Of a stretch of DNA of 64,000 bases, positions 51,797 to 61,413 are shown piece by piece. The notes under the pieces were generated by a model. That model was not told where the DNA came from. It saw nothing but the letters and a program-made list of their open reading frames with translations, and did no database searches. This stretch comes from Candidatus Ulvibacter alkanivorans (GTDB lineage: Bacteria > Bacteroidota > Bacteroidia > Flavobacteriales > Flavobacteriaceae): assembly GCF_003333325.1 (NCBI RefSeq), contig NZ_QOLC01000082.1, positions 1-64,000 on the forward strand, in the 5' to 3' direction. Each line of letters opens with the position of its first letter. Position 1 is the first letter of the stretch. The position numbers and the translations under genes are program-made.

Positions 51797-53038
51797 ATGA
51801 ATAAATTATTCAAAATACTAACGATTTCTTTTCTGCTACTTTCTGCAGCCCAACTTCATTCACAACCCTTGGAGGTCTGTAACAGTTGTAAAGTGAGTTC
51901 GCTTAAAGAAGCTATTAACTTGGCAAATGCGGGAGATACTATTTTGGTGAGAGAAGGCACGTATAAAGAATTTAACATAGTAATAGACAAACCACTTACC
52001 ATCAAGGGAGAAAATTTTCCAATTATTGACGGAGAAGATCAAGGAGAGATTATTCGAATCGTTTCAAACGGTGTTACCATCGACGGCCTCTTTATTATAA
52101 ACGTAGGGACCAGTTACACAAGCGATCATGCAGCCATACGAGTGGTACGCAGCGAAGATTTCGTAATTCAAAATGTGGTCCTTGAGAAATTGTTCTTCGG
52201 AATATATTTAGAAAAATCAAACAACGGAACTATTTATCATAACAAGATAATTGGTGATGCCAAAGATGAATACAATTCGGGAAACGGTATTCAGCTATGG
52301 TATTCGAATAATGTGGTGGTATCGCATAATATAGTGCAACAAGTACGGGATGGGATCTATTTAGAATTCTCAGACAACATTACCATAAAGGAAAACATAA
52401 GCACCAATAATCTACGATATGGACTTCATTTTATGTTCTCTAACGATGATGTATATACCCAAAACACGTTTGAAAACAATGGAGCCGGTGTGGCTGTTAT
52501 GTTCTCGAAACGAATTAAAATGTACGATAATCACTTTCAGAAAAACTGGGGCACCGCCTCATTTGGGTTATTACTGAAAGAGATCAACGACGCCGAAATA
52601 AGAGGTAATACATTTGAAGAAAATACCGTGGGCATTCATATTGAAGGCTCTAATAGAATTAGTTATACCAATAATAACTTTATTCGAAATGGGTATGCTA
52701 TAAAAGTACTTGGAGCATGTTATAACAATGAATTCAAAAAAAATAATTTTCTCTATAATTCATTCGACATCTCATACAACAGTCGACTTAATGACAATAC
52801 GTTTTCAAATAATTTTTGGAGTAGCTATACGGGGTACGACCTGGATAAGGACGGTATTGGCGATGTTCCCTATCGCCCGGTTAAATTATTCTCATACATC
52901 GTAAATAGAACTCCCGAAACAATAATTTTAATGCGAAGTCTCTTTATCGATCTTATCGACTTTTCTGAAAAGGTTTCGCCAGTGTTCACTCCTGACAACT
53001 TAGTGGATCCGCTTCCTAATATGAAAAAATACCAATGA
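51797..53038 (+). CDS. nosD: NosD, periplasmic beta-helix protein of NosZ maturation
   Basis: A 413-aa exported protein (signal peptide 1-22, AQLHSQ) folding as a right-handed parallel beta helix (CASH/NosD repeats, with many N-x-[IV] ladders such as GIYLEFSDNITIKENI). NosD works with the NosFY transporter to mature the CuZ site of N2O reductase. Its stop codon overlaps the nosF start by 4 bp (ATGA). Confidence 0.95.
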   Translation: MNKLFKILTISFLLLSAAQLHSQPLEVCNSCKVSSLKEAINLANAGDTILVREGTYKEFNIVIDKPLTIKGENFPIIDGEDQGEIIRIVSNGVTIDGLFIINVGTSYTSDHAAIRVVRSEDFVIQNVVLEKLFFGIYLEKSNNGTIYHNKIIGDAKDEYNSGNGIQLWYSNNVVVSHNIVQQVRDGIYLEFSDNITIKENISTNNLRYGLHFMFSNDDVYTQNTFENNGAGVAVMFSKRIKMYDNHFQKNWGTASFGLLLKEINDAEIRGNTFEENTVGIHIEGSNRISYTNNNFIRNGYAIKVLGACYNNEFKKNNFLYNSFDISYNSRLNDNTFSNNFWSSYTGYDLDKDGIGDVPYRPVKLFSYIVNRTPETIILMRSLFIDLIDFSEKVSPVFTPDNLVDPLPNMKKYQ

Positions 53039-53742
53039 TACAAATTCAAAACTTACATAAGAAATTTGGAAAGAACCGAGTTCTTGAAGGCATCGACCTC
53101 AGCATTTCAGAAAAAGGCATTATTGCAGTATTAGGTCCGAACGGTTCAGGAAAGACGACGCTTATCAAATCAATCTTGGGAATGGTAATCCCCAATGCGG
53201 GTACCATACAGATTAATGGAACTAGCGTACGCAACAACTGGAATTATAGGAAAGACCTTGACTACTTACCACAGATCGCAAATTTTCCTTCCAATCTTAG
53301 CGTAAATGAACTTATAAAAATGATCAAAGACCTAAGAAATCAAACTGGTCAAGACGAAAAGCTAATAGCACTCTTCGGAATACAACCGTTTTTAGATAAA
53401 AAATTGAGTACGCTTTCCGGAGGCACCAAACAAAAAGTGAATTTGGTATTAACCCTTATGTTCGACAGTCCGCTTATCATTCTAGACGAACCTACGACAG
53501 GCTTGGATCCCATTGCACTACTTCACTTAAAAAATTTAATGTTGGAGGAGAAGAAAAAAGGAAAAACGATCTTGATCACCTCACATATCATGAGTTTTGT
53601 AGAAGAAATGGCAGACGAAATCGTCTTTTTACTAGAAGGCAAGGTATATTTTCGTGGTGATATACCTACTTTAAAACAAACAACATCTACCAGCAGTTTT
53701 GAACATGCCATTGCTAACTTATTAACCGAAGAACATGCTTAA
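53035..53742 (+). CDS. nosF: NosF, ABC transporter ATPase
   Basis: A 235-aa ABC ATPase with Walker A GPNGSGKTT (about 35-43), signature LSGGTKQKV (about 125-133), Walker B LIILDEPTTGLDP (about 144-156) and the H-loop (TSHIM). It pairs with NosY to power NosD-dependent copper-site maturation. It overlaps nosD by 4 bp and nosY by 8 bp. Confidence 0.95.
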   Translation: MIQIQNLHKKFGKNRVLEGIDLSISEKGIIAVLGPNGSGKTTLIKSILGMVIPNAGTIQINGTSVRNNWNYRKDLDYLPQIANFPSNLSVNELIKMIKDLRNQTGQDEKLIALFGIQPFLDKKLSTLSGGTKQKVNLVLTLMFDSPLIILDEPTTGLDPIALLHLKNLMLEEKKKGKTILITSHIMSFVEEMADEIVFLLEGKVYFRGDIPTLKQTTSTSSFEHAIANLLTEEHA

Positions 53743-54517
53743 AATATTAAAATATAGTTTTTACGACCTAATGCGTAGCCGTTGGAGCTATGTGTATTTA
53801 TTGTTTTATTTAGCATTGGGTTTTTTACTGCTCTTTTTAAATAACGACCTCTCAAAGGCTGTAATAACCCTTATGAATGTCATCACGATACTCGTACCCC
53901 TTATCGGGACAATTTTCGGGGTAATGTATTACTATGACTCGAAAGAATTTACAGAATTGCTTTTGGCCCAACCCATAAAAAGATCCTCTATCTTCTTAGG
54001 ACAGTATTTTGGAGTCGCTTGTTCGTTGTCCCTTAGTCTAATCATAGGACTAGGACTTCCGTTTGTACTATACGGATTGTTTAGATCGGATGCGATTTGG
54101 GAGTTTGTCTTACTTTTAGTTACCGGCGTGTTCCTAACACTTATTTTTACTGGTTTAGCATTTAATATCGCATTGTTCAACGAGAATAAAATCAAAGGCT
54201 TTAGCTACGCTATACTTCTGTGGTTATTCATGGCAGTGATCTATGACGGATTATTTCTTATGTCGCTTATCATGTTAGAATCCTACCCATTAGACAGCTT
54301 TTCTATAGGAGCCACGCTTTTTAATCCCATTGATCTATCGCGTATTTTAATATTACTTAAATTGGACATCTCTGCACTTTTAGGGTATACCGGTGCGGTT
54401 TTTCAGAAGTTCTTCGGAACAGGTGCAGGACTTGTTTTAGCACTTTCGACACTTTCTATATGGGTATTACTACCCTTATTAGTAATGTATCGAAAAAGCA
54501 GAAGGAAAGACTTTTAA
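53735..54517 (+). CDS. nosY: NosY, ABC transporter permease
   Basis: A 260-aa membrane protein with six helices: about 18-35, 45-68, 88-110, 122-145, 155-180 and 230-250. It matches NosY in size and position and has the ABC-2-type pattern YYYDSKEFTELLLAQPIKRSSIFLGQYFG after the second helix. It forms the membrane part of NosDFY. It is the last gene of the nos operon; the 126 bp after it hold only a doubtful 22-codon frame. Confidence 0.93.
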   Translation: MLKILKYSFYDLMRSRWSYVYLLFYLALGFLLLFLNNDLSKAVITLMNVITILVPLIGTIFGVMYYYDSKEFTELLLAQPIKRSSIFLGQYFGVACSLSLSLIIGLGLPFVLYGLFRSDAIWEFVLLLVTGVFLTLIFTGLAFNIALFNENKIKGFSYAILLWLFMAVIYDGLFLMSLIMLESYPLDSFSIGATLFNPIDLSRILILLKLDISALLGYTGAVFQKFFGTGAGLVLALSTLSIWVLLPLLVMYRKSRRKDF

Positions 54518-54643
54518 TCTAATAAGCTAATAAAGAGCTAAAATGACACCACTTCCGGGAATAACGATCAAGGCCTTCGATCTAAACAACGAAGCTGAAG
54601 CCTTAACCTAGTTAAAAGCTAAATAACCTTAAGACAGTTTATT

Positions 54644-54925
54644 TTAATCAAAACTCACCCGATCGCGTATCGTACCATCCTGTCTATGAATAATGACATC
54701 AGCCTGTCGTTTACGGGCAATACGCTTGGCCTTTCGTATCGCTGTACTTTGCTTTCTGTGTTTTGAAGTGATGCGTTTATTACCTTCACGTCGCACGGCC
54801 CAACCATTCTTATAAGGGACCACGTGTTGATGCCATGTTCTAGGCGTTGATCGATCCCTCGAACTTTCGAAGAGTACTTTAATAATTTCTAGTAATGCCT
54901 TTAACCAAGATCTACCGTTCGCCAT
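54644..54925 (-). CDS. DUF2188 domain protein
   Basis: A 93-aa basic protein. The C-terminal 60 residues match DUF2188: WHQHVVPYKNGWAVRREGN, a helix rich in Lys/Arg (TAIRKAKRIARKR), and ADVIIHRQDGTIRDRVSF. Such small proteins are common in stress-related bacterial loci without known biochemistry. It stands alone on the minus strand, between the nos operon and the lipid-kinase gene. The 179 bp upstream show no other feature. Confidence 0.85.
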   Translation of the reverse strand: MANGRSWLKALLEIIKVLFESSRDRSTPRTWHQHVVPYKNGWAVRREGNKRITSKHRKQSTAIRKAKRIARKRQADVIIHRQDGTIRDRVSFD

Positions 54926-55104
54926 ATTGAAAGCTAATTGAGGTTGAAGATAGTATATTTAGAAGAGACCCAAGCATTTTCCGTGCGGAAGCAAGCTCGC
55001 TAAAAAAAGAATCACTTCCTTGTTTTACACCAAGAACAATGCTGCTTTCAACGAGAGAAGAGAGTGGAAAGCAACTTAAATAGCTTTCTTATCGAAGGTC
55101 GTTT

Positions 55105-55980
55105 TTAGCGCTTCGGAAGTGCTAATTGTAAGCACTTTGGAATTATTTCAGCCGAAAAAGTGTCAAATTCACCAATAAACTCACCATCGACCTGAAGTGC
55201 GATAGGGTTTTCACTTGTTACCTTAACCGACTGCGCCTGATACATACTTATGTGCGGTTCCTTATTGGATGTTTTGTTGAAGAATGTTTTTAGAATTTCC
55301 CAAACACTTAGTTTTTTGTAAAGGATCAGCTCGAAAAGGCCATCGTCAATTTTGCCTATCGGATTTATATTTGCGCCAGTACCGTACTTCTTCGTATTTG
55401 CAAAGGCCAATAGCACGCCGGTACTCTTAATGACCTTATCTTCGAGATGTATCTTAAATTTATATGGATAATCTGATTTTAATAGCGTAGGCAAACTATG
55501 TTTTGCATAACCGAACATCCCACGAGAATTCGATTTTTCATAATTGTAAATGAGTTCCGCGTTAATTCCGATATCGGCGATGTGCAAGCAAACAGTATCG
55601 TTTACACAAAGGGCATCGATGGATTGGGTGTGGTTCGAAAATGCCACTTCAAATTGTTCGTCCAACGTTTTAGGGTAATCCAAAGAAGTCAATAATCCGT
55701 TAGCAGATCCACATGCCAAGATTCCCAAAATAATATTTTCAGTAAGTAATTGGGACGCCACCATATTAATGGTCCCGTCACCACCGGCCACGATCACACG
55801 GTGAAACGTTTTAGACGCTAGTTTTTCTTTAATTAATTTAGCATCTTCGGTTCCTGTTGTAAAATAAAATTCTAAATCAAATTCAAACCTTTCAGAAAAT
55901 TTCCTGGCCTTTGCCTCCACTTCGACAGCATCTATCGATCCGGCAGCTGGGTTTATCACAAAGAGCAGATTTGATCTCAT
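55105..55980 (-). CDS. diacylglycerol-kinase family lipid kinase
   Basis: A 291-aa DAGK-catalytic-domain protein (YegS/DgkB type). VINPAAGS is at the N-terminus, GGDGTIN at about 66-72 and GSANGLLTSL at about 91-100. The C-terminal beta-sandwich includes YGTGANINPIGKIDDGLFELILYK. It phosphorylates a lipid such as diacylglycerol with ATP; the precise substrate is not assignable. It is divergent, across 55 bp, from an App1-type phosphatase gene that would run the opposite reaction on phosphatidic acid, suggesting shared regulation. Confidence 0.93.
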   Translation of the reverse strand: MRSNLLFVINPAAGSIDAVEVEAKARKFSERFEFDLEFYFTTGTEDAKLIKEKLASKTFHRVIVAGGDGTINMVASQLLTENIILGILACGSANGLLTSLDYPKTLDEQFEVAFSNHTQSIDALCVNDTVCLHIADIGINAELIYNYEKSNSRGMFGYAKHSLPTLLKSDYPYKFKIHLEDKVIKSTGVLLAFANTKKYGTGANINPIGKIDDGLFELILYKKLSVWEILKTFFNKTSNKEPHISMYQAQSVKVTSENPIALQVDGEFIGEFDTFSAEIIPKCLQLALPKR

Positions 55981-56035
55981 TAGAATTCGATATATTTAGT
56001 ACTATAAATTTATCCAAAATTTAGGACTAACCAAT

Positions 56036-57007
56036 ATGAAAATAGATATCAGTATCTATCGAGGATACATGAACGATAAGGAATTGACTATTTCTGGACA
56101 CGTTTTTAAGTCTTGGGCACCCAGCCAATACAGTATCGAAAAGCGGGCGATAAAGCACGGTTTATCCATACTTAAAATGTTTACCATAAAACCAATGCCA
56201 AACGAGACTGTGATCCTTCACTTCCAAGATCAAACAGTATCCACAAAAACACTAGACGATGGTTATTTTAATTTTAAGATACCGTTCAACAAAAATTTGG
56301 AGAGCGGTTGGCATGCTTGCACCATACAATGTGACATCGGTAAATTCAATATCATTTCGAATGGCGAAATCTTAAAACCACATACAGGTAGATACGGTAT
56401 AATTTCAGATATCGATGACACCTTTTTAGTATCCCACAGCGCAAATTTCTTTAAGAAACTCTATGTGTTGTTGACCCAAAATATTGATAACCGCAAGGTC
56501 TTCGATGACGTGCCAAAACATTACCAAGCGCTAAGTAAAGCTGGTCAAACGAACGAAGATTCTTATAATTCTTTTTTCTATGTGTCCAGTAGCGAATGGA
56601 ACTTGTATTCTTTTATCGTAGCGATCGCGAATAAATACCATTTACCGAAGGCCGTACTCAAATTAAAAAAAATAAAAGCCGGTTTAGGGGATTTCTTGTT
56701 TACAGGCAGTGGAAGCCACGACCATAAATTTGAAAAAATCAAAGAGATCATTTCGTTTTACCCAGAATTGGACTATGTGCTTTTAGGTGACGACTCCCAA
56801 CGGGACCCCTTTCTTTATGAGCGTATTTGCAAGGTATTTCCGAAGAACATCAAAACCATCTATATACGGCAAACAAGGAAAAAACCAAAAGAGAAGGTCC
56901 GAGAGGTGTTGCAAAACATAGGTTCCATGGGCGTCGACTACCTCTACTTTGAAGATAGTAGTAAAGCCATTGCCCATTCCAAAGAGATTGGTTTGATGGA
57001 TGTCTAA
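56036..57007 (+). CDS. App1-family (DUF2183) phosphatidate phosphatase-like protein
   Basis: A 323-aa protein with an N-terminal beta domain (about 1-120) and a C-terminal DUF2183/App1 HAD-like domain. The catalytic DxDxT-type motif is SDIDDTFLVS (about 126-135), with later conserved blocks FYVSSSEWNLYSFI and LLGDDSQRDPFLY. In yeast, App1 dephosphorylates phosphatidate to diacylglycerol. No signal peptide is visible. It ends at a clear terminator (57060-57088) and is paired divergently with the lipid kinase. Confidence 0.92.
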   Translation: MKIDISIYRGYMNDKELTISGHVFKSWAPSQYSIEKRAIKHGLSILKMFTIKPMPNETVILHFQDQTVSTKTLDDGYFNFKIPFNKNLESGWHACTIQCDIGKFNIISNGEILKPHTGRYGIISDIDDTFLVSHSANFFKKLYVLLTQNIDNRKVFDDVPKHYQALSKAGQTNEDSYNSFFYVSSSEWNLYSFIVAIANKYHLPKAVLKLKKIKAGLGDFLFTGSGSHDHKFEKIKEIISFYPELDYVLLGDDSQRDPFLYERICKVFPKNIKTIYIRQTRKKPKEKVREVLQNIGSMGVDYLYFEDSSKAIAHSKEIGLMDV

Positions 57008-57059
57008 AACTTCCTATAAAAGGGAGATCTAGTAGCGGTAGCAGCATTCAAGGCACAAA

Positions 57060-57088
57060 AAAACCTCTTGACTTATCAAGAGGTTTTT
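57060..57088 (+). terminator. bidirectional terminator after the App1 gene
   Basis: CCTCTTGA and TCAAGAGG form a perfect stem around CTTA, flanked by A-run and TTTTT, so it can end transcripts in both directions. On the minus strand it follows the tRNA fragment at 57087-57106, as a tRNA terminator would. Confidence 0.85.
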
Positions 57089-57106
57089 GTTGTAGCGGGA
57101 ACTGGA
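57087..57106 (-). pseudogene. fragment of the initiator tRNA 3' end (direct repeat)
   Basis: The 20 bp at 57087-57106 are identical to 57263-57282 in the same orientation. They cover the last 14 bases of the mature initiator tRNA (57269-57282) plus 6 flanking bases. No other part of a tRNA follows, so it is a remnant of a second tRNA or an integration scar. Confidence 0.7.
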
Positions 57107-57233
57107 TTCATTCCTTCACGTTGTTTCGGAATGGGCCTCAAAGGGAAGCTTGCACAACAACCCAAATTCTATTTAAAATTTACTTTTTTGACATTTCAAT
57201 TTTAAAAAGCTTGCTTTCTAAAATCTCATTTAC

Positions 57234-57266
57234 AAAAAAAGCCAAATACGAAAGTACTTGGCTTGT
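57234..57266 (-). terminator. terminator of the initiator tRNA gene
   Basis: On the minus strand GCCAAGTAC pairs with GTATTTGGC around TTTC, with one G-T pair, followed by TTTTTTT, immediately past the tRNA 3' end. Confidence 0.85.
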
Positions 57267-57268
57267 TG

Positions 57269-57341
<73 letters not shown>

Positions 57342-57455
57342 ATGTGGACGGCAAAGATACAAAGGAATTTGCGTTTTACAAGCTATAGCAGCATAAATTT
57401 TAACAGAAATTCATAAACTTTTCGTTTAACGCCTCTTCTTTACTACATTTAAGAT

Positions 57456-59006
57456 ATGACAACAACATTACGCAACACACTTTTTATAATTCTAGGAGTC
57501 GTCATCTTCTGTATAGCGGCGCTACTCATATCCAATCTCATCGTAAAGAACAAGGTGGAAGCATTTCTTACCAACGACCTACCACCCCACATACAAAATT
57601 CATACGACGAGCTTTCTGTAAATATGCTAAATGGTACCCTTACACTAAAACAAGCCTTAGTTGCTGTAAGAAATCAAACGAACGACACTATACACACAAA
57701 CTTTTCAGCAGAAAAAATTACCATCGAAGATCTGGATTATTGGGACTACCTTTTTAATGACCTAATTCATTTCGAAGCCATACAACTTAGTAACGCAACT
57801 ATCGAACATCACAAAAACAAATACAACAGTACTAAGGATAGTACAAACGCCAGCTCCTCTAAGTTGAAAAGAGCATTTTTAATAGGAAACCTTAGTGTTG
57901 ACAACACAACAATTTCTATGTATGATGGCACTTCCGATTCTACCGCATTGTATACAGACAGATTAATGATCGATGTGGATAGTATAAGAATGGACTCGCA
58001 GTCCATTACCGAAAAGATCCCATTCGCTTATGGCGCTTACACCGTCAAAACCGATACGGTATTTCTAAAAGTGAGCGCGTATGAGAATATGACCATACAG
58101 CAGCTTGAACTGCAGCAGGGCGCTCTAGACCTAAAGCAGATCAAACTCTTTACAAAATACTCCCGTGATAAGCATGCACAATTGTTAGAAAAAGAGCGCG
58201 ATCACTTCGATCTTCGCATCGATTCTTTACAATTGGCTAAGATCGATTTTGGTTTTACCGATGATACATTTTTTGCAGAGAGCCATAAACTAGTACTTTC
58301 AAATCCGAAGCTAGATATCTTCAGAAATAAACTTGTGGCAGACGATCCAAGCATCAAACCACTTTACAGTAAAATGCTTCGCGAGCTTCCTTTCGCTTTA
58401 ACGATCGATTCCGTAGCCATAAAAAATGGAGCTATCGCCTATACCGAAAAGGTGAAACAAGATAATCCCGGTGGAACTATTACCTTTTCAGCACTCGACG
58501 CGCAGATCGCCAATATGAGTAATACCTATGGGGCTAACACCAAAACTGAAATCCATATCGATGCACAATTTATGGAACAAACACCCTTTACAGTAGATTG
58601 GAACTTTGATGTAAACGATCAAGAAGATCGCTTTTTATTCAAATCGGATGTAGGCCCATTAACAGCATCTCGCCTTAATAAATTTACCGAACCCAACTTA
58701 GGTGTGAAAATGGAAGGTGCCACCAATAAGACATATTTTACGATTAGCGGCGGAAATGAAGCAGCTACGATAGACCTGCGTATCAACTACGACGAGTTTA
58801 AAGTTACGGTCATGGAAAAAGACGAAAAGAATGATAAAAATTGGTTCCTATCGGCTGTCGCAAACCTCTTTATTTCTAAAAATAGTGACGATTCCGAAAA
58901 CGATTTTAGAGAGGGCTCTGCCCAAGTATCACGAGTAAAGAACCGTTCGTTCTTTAACTACCTATGGCTTAATGTTGAAGCCGGATTGCGAAAAAATTTG
59001 CTATAA
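57456..59006 (+). CDS. AsmA/DUF748-like membrane-anchored protein
   Basis: A 516-aa protein with an N-terminal membrane helix (about 7-28) and a long periplasmic beta-rich region whose pattern (FSAEKITIEDLDYWDYLFNDLIHFEAIQLSNATIEHH over about 82-118, and similar repeats) resembles AsmA-like or DUF748 proteins that line the envelope and may move lipids. The C-terminus (RSFFNYLWLNVEAGLRKNLL) is typical of flavobacterial members. Function is not established; the assignment is by architecture. It converges on the SpoIIAA-like gene with 3 bp between stops. Confidence 0.65.
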   Translation: MTTTLRNTLFIILGVVIFCIAALLISNLIVKNKVEAFLTNDLPPHIQNSYDELSVNMLNGTLTLKQALVAVRNQTNDTIHTNFSAEKITIEDLDYWDYLFNDLIHFEAIQLSNATIEHHKNKYNSTKDSTNASSSKLKRAFLIGNLSVDNTTISMYDGTSDSTALYTDRLMIDVDSIRMDSQSITEKIPFAYGAYTVKTDTVFLKVSAYENMTIQQLELQQGALDLKQIKLFTKYSRDKHAQLLEKERDHFDLRIDSLQLAKIDFGFTDDTFFAESHKLVLSNPKLDIFRNKLVADDPSIKPLYSKMLRELPFALTIDSVAIKNGAIAYTEKVKQDNPGGTITFSALDAQIANMSNTYGANTKTEIHIDAQFMEQTPFTVDWNFDVNDQEDRFLFKSDVGPLTASRLNKFTEPNLGVKMEGATNKTYFTISGGNEAATIDLRINYDEFKVTVMEKDEKNDKNWFLSAVANLFISKNSDDSENDFREGSAQVSRVKNRSFFNYLWLNVEAGLRKNLL

Positions 59007-59009
59007 GAG

Positions 59010-59372
59010 TTAGCGATCCCGCTGTGCAATCCAGTTAATGGCTTTTAATCGGTCCTCGACATCGAAGTTCTTAATATTTGACGATAAAAACAAATTCTCC
59101 ATCGACGCACATAATTTAATCCACTTTTCATCTGCGACCAAAGCCACTTTATCGAAATCGTCAGTATGTTTTAATTTAAAGATCAGTTCCTTTAGTAATG
59201 AAGGCAGGGTAAACTCATCGATACCATTGTACTCTATATACAAGTTAATCTTATCGTGTGTTTGTAGTTTTTCTAAGATCTCTTGATGCAAGCGTTCCAC
59301 GATTTTATCATCAAAAGTTCCTGTAAGCATAAAGCCCACTGTATCTTCAGAAAATGAAAAACTCGTAAACAT
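59010..59372 (-). CDS. SpoIIAA-like (STAS-fold) protein, copy 1
   Basis: A 120-aa protein from ATG 59372, chosen because its paralogue starts at the equivalent residue. It fits the SpoIIAA-like/DUF3478 group: FSEDTVGFMLTGTFDDKIVERL, INLYIEYNGID, VALVADEKWIKL and the C-terminal WIAQRDR. STAS-fold proteins of this type may bind lipids or small molecules; no phosphorylatable Ser of the anti-sigma-antagonist type stands out. A closely related copy lies 125 bp upstream on the same strand, so this is a tandem duplication. Confidence 0.8.
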   Translation of the reverse strand: MFTSFSFSEDTVGFMLTGTFDDKIVERLHQEILEKLQTHDKINLYIEYNGIDEFTLPSLLKELIFKLKHTDDFDKVALVADEKWIKLCASMENLFLSSNIKNFDVEDRLKAINWIAQRDR

Positions 59373-59496
59373 CGGACCCAAATTATAAACTTAAAAATAG
59401 CAATTCTCCACTACTTCTACAAATAATCATTGTAACAACCCAAACTCATAATATGAGTTTAAAGCCTCTCTTTTAAATACAATAAAAAATAAGTGG

Positions 59497-59859
59497 CTAT
59501 CGATCACGCTGGGCAATCCAAGACATCGCATCCATTCTATCCTCAGTATCAAAACTCTTTACAGTGGCCCCTAAGAACATATTTTCTAAAGAACCACACA
59601 AATGGATCCATTTACGGTCGGTCACTAACGCCACCTTTCGAAATTTTTTAGAATGTTCTAACTTGAACATCAGTTGAGAAACAATTGCTGGCATCGTAAA
59701 ACGTTCAATGTCCGCATCTTCCAAGTATAAGTTTATCTTATCGAATTGGGATTGCTTTTCTAAGATTCTCTCATGAAGCTTGTCCATAGCATCCTCATCC
59801 ATCACCCCCTCGATTAGGAACCCCACGGTATCTTCAGAAAAACTAAAACTGGAAAGCAT
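59497..59859 (-). CDS. SpoIIAA-like (STAS-fold) protein, copy 2
   Basis: A 120-aa paralogue of the neighbouring gene, with shared blocks SFSFSEDTVGF at the N-terminus, DKINLYLE, VALVTDRKWIHLCGSLENMFL and the identical C-terminus WIAQRDR. It lies between copy 1 and the CPXCG gene, with a 52-bp gap to the latter. Divergence between the copies is considerable in the middle, so they may have different ligands. Confidence 0.8.
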   Translation of the reverse strand: MLSSFSFSEDTVGFLIEGVMDEDAMDKLHERILEKQSQFDKINLYLEDADIERFTMPAIVSQLMFKLEHSKKFRKVALVTDRKWIHLCGSLENMFLGATVKSFDTEDRMDAMSWIAQRDR

Positions 59860-59911
59860 CTCGCAGTTTGATTAATTAGTGATTACTAAAGATAGTGAAA
59901 ATTGTAATACG

Positions 59912-60094
59912 CTATTGTTCAATATTTTCTGCGGAAAAATCGACCAAATCACCTCCTTCAAAACGCGTAGTGATCTTAATGGGGTTGCAACAAACTTCGC
60001 AGTCTTCAATATATTGCTGCCCGGAAACAGAAGGATCGAGCATCATTGATATCGTTTCCCAACAATACGGGCATTGAAAATAATGTGGTTCCAT
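59912..60094 (-). CDS. CPXCG-motif cysteine-rich protein
   Basis: A 60-aa zinc-ribbon-like protein with CPYCWE (C8, C11) and CEVCCNPI (C32, C35, C36), followed by an acidic tail. It matches the small CPXCG cysteine-rich family, although Trp replaces the Gly of the motif here. Probably binds one zinc ion; role unknown. Its ATG overlaps the final base of the tolC stop codon, so it may be the last gene of the efflux operon. Confidence 0.88.
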   Translation of the reverse strand: MEPHYFQCPYCWETISMMLDPSVSGQQYIEDCEVCCNPIKITTRFEGGDLVDFSAENIEQ

Positions 60095-61413
60095 TAGATG
60101 TCAACATTTAAAAGCTGACCTGTTAATTGTAACAACTCTAGCTCGGCCAATTTAGCCTCGTATTTCGCTAGATTCTTATTAGTTTGAGCGTTTAACAGGT
60201 TTATTTGGGCCTGTCGCAGTTCCAAAGAGGTGATCTGCCCTAATTTATAACGTTCGTTCGATCGCTCATAATTATTTCTGGCCGTTTCTACGTTCTGTTC
60301 CTGTAACCTGAATATTTGAAGTCTATTCTCGTATGTCCCCCTCGCATTTGCAATATCTCGCCTTACTTCGGAAACGATTTGCTGCTTAACTAACTCCTGA
60401 TTGGTGTTTTGAATTTTTGCGTTCTTTACCGAAGTGATACCACCTCCCCCGTCAAATAAGTCCCATGTAAGACTCACGCCGGCGTTAAAACCGGTGGTTG
60501 TACTAGAAGTAGCAAAACTGGTCGTAGGGAAGTTACCTTCGTTCCATCCGTAACCTCCTGTTAATCCAACACTGGGAAGAAATACGGCTTTACTGGCCTT
60601 ATAGTTGTATTCGCTAATCTTGATGTTCTGAGACGCCTGCAATAATCGAACGTTGGTGGTATCCACCTGTGCTAAGAAATTTTCAATTTGCAAGGTGCTG
60701 GTAAAGCGAACTACCGTGTCTACAGTAAAAGTACGTTCTAGATCTTCGTTAGTAACTACATTCAGATCGCGTTTCGCATTGATCAATTGCTGTTTTGCAT
60801 TCAATAAATTTATACTGTCGGTCACTATATCCACTTCAGCATTAAGAACCTCCAACTTACTTACCTGGCCATACTCAAAATTGTACTCTGCTCGTGTAAG
60901 TCTATTTTTTGTATTCTGAAAGGTCTCCTCTAATACCGAAACATTTTCGGTAAGTCGGGCAACTTCAAAATATACAGAAAATAACTGCAGCAGGGTTACC
61001 TCAATGGTTTCCCTCGCCTGAAGCTCAGTAAGTTGATATTCTTCCTGAAGTCGCTTGTAATTGTACAACCTACCTAAGCCGTCGAACAGCGTATAGTTTA
61101 GATTAACTGCTGCATTGTACCGAGTCGTTTCGGCATCTTCAACCACATTGACAGTACCATCGCGAAAGGTAACTTCTTGGTCCTCCAGATTATAATTTGC
61201 CCCGGCATTTCCGGTAACAGAAGGCAAATACCCGGAATTCAACAGACTCTTATTATTTTCTGAAATTTCTACATTGTTGCGCGCTATAATGATCCCAAAA
61301 TTTCCCGCCAAGGTCTCTGCAATTGCCTCGCGTTTGGTCAAGACATCTAATTCCTGTCCGTATATAGCGCTTATACTTAAACAAAGTAATAGTATGTTAC
61401 TTATCTTCTTCAT
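60094..61413 (-). CDS. TolC-family outer-membrane efflux protein
   Basis: A 439-aa outer-membrane channel with a signal peptide (MKKISNILLLCLSISAIYGQ) and the twofold OEP repeat of long helices and short strands (for example LQLFSVYFEVARLTENVSVLEETFQNTKNRL and the symmetrical DIANARGTYENRLQIFRLQEQNVETARNNYERSNERYKLGQ, each over about 40 residues). It forms the exit duct for the RND pump whose gene it overlaps by 17 bp. Confidence 0.95.
   Translation of the reverse strand: MKKISNILLLCLSISAIYGQELDVLTKREAIAETLAGNFGIIIARNNVEISENNKSLLNSGYLPSVTGNAGANYNLEDQEVTFRDGTVNVVEDAETTRYNAAVNLNYTLFDGLGRLYNYKRLQEEYQLTELQARETIEVTLLQLFSVYFEVARLTENVSVLEETFQNTKNRLTRAEYNFEYGQVSKLEVLNAEVDIVTDSINLLNAKQQLINAKRDLNVVTNEDLERTFTVDTVVRFTSTLQIENFLAQVDTTNVRLLQASQNIKISEYNYKASKAVFLPSVGLTGGYGWNEGNFPTTSFATSSTTTGFNAGVSLTWDLFDGGGGITSVKNAKIQNTNQELVKQQIVSEVRRDIANARGTYENRLQIFRLQEQNVETARNNYERSNERYKLGQITSLELRQAQINLLNAQTNKNLAKYEAKLAELELLQLTGQLLNVDI

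Noticed and set aside
54543..54611. A 22-aa frame (MTPLPGITIKAF...) directly after nosY
   Set aside because: Too short to support as a gene, no coupling to nosY and no recognisable motif. It could be the stub of a lost gene, but nothing else supports that.
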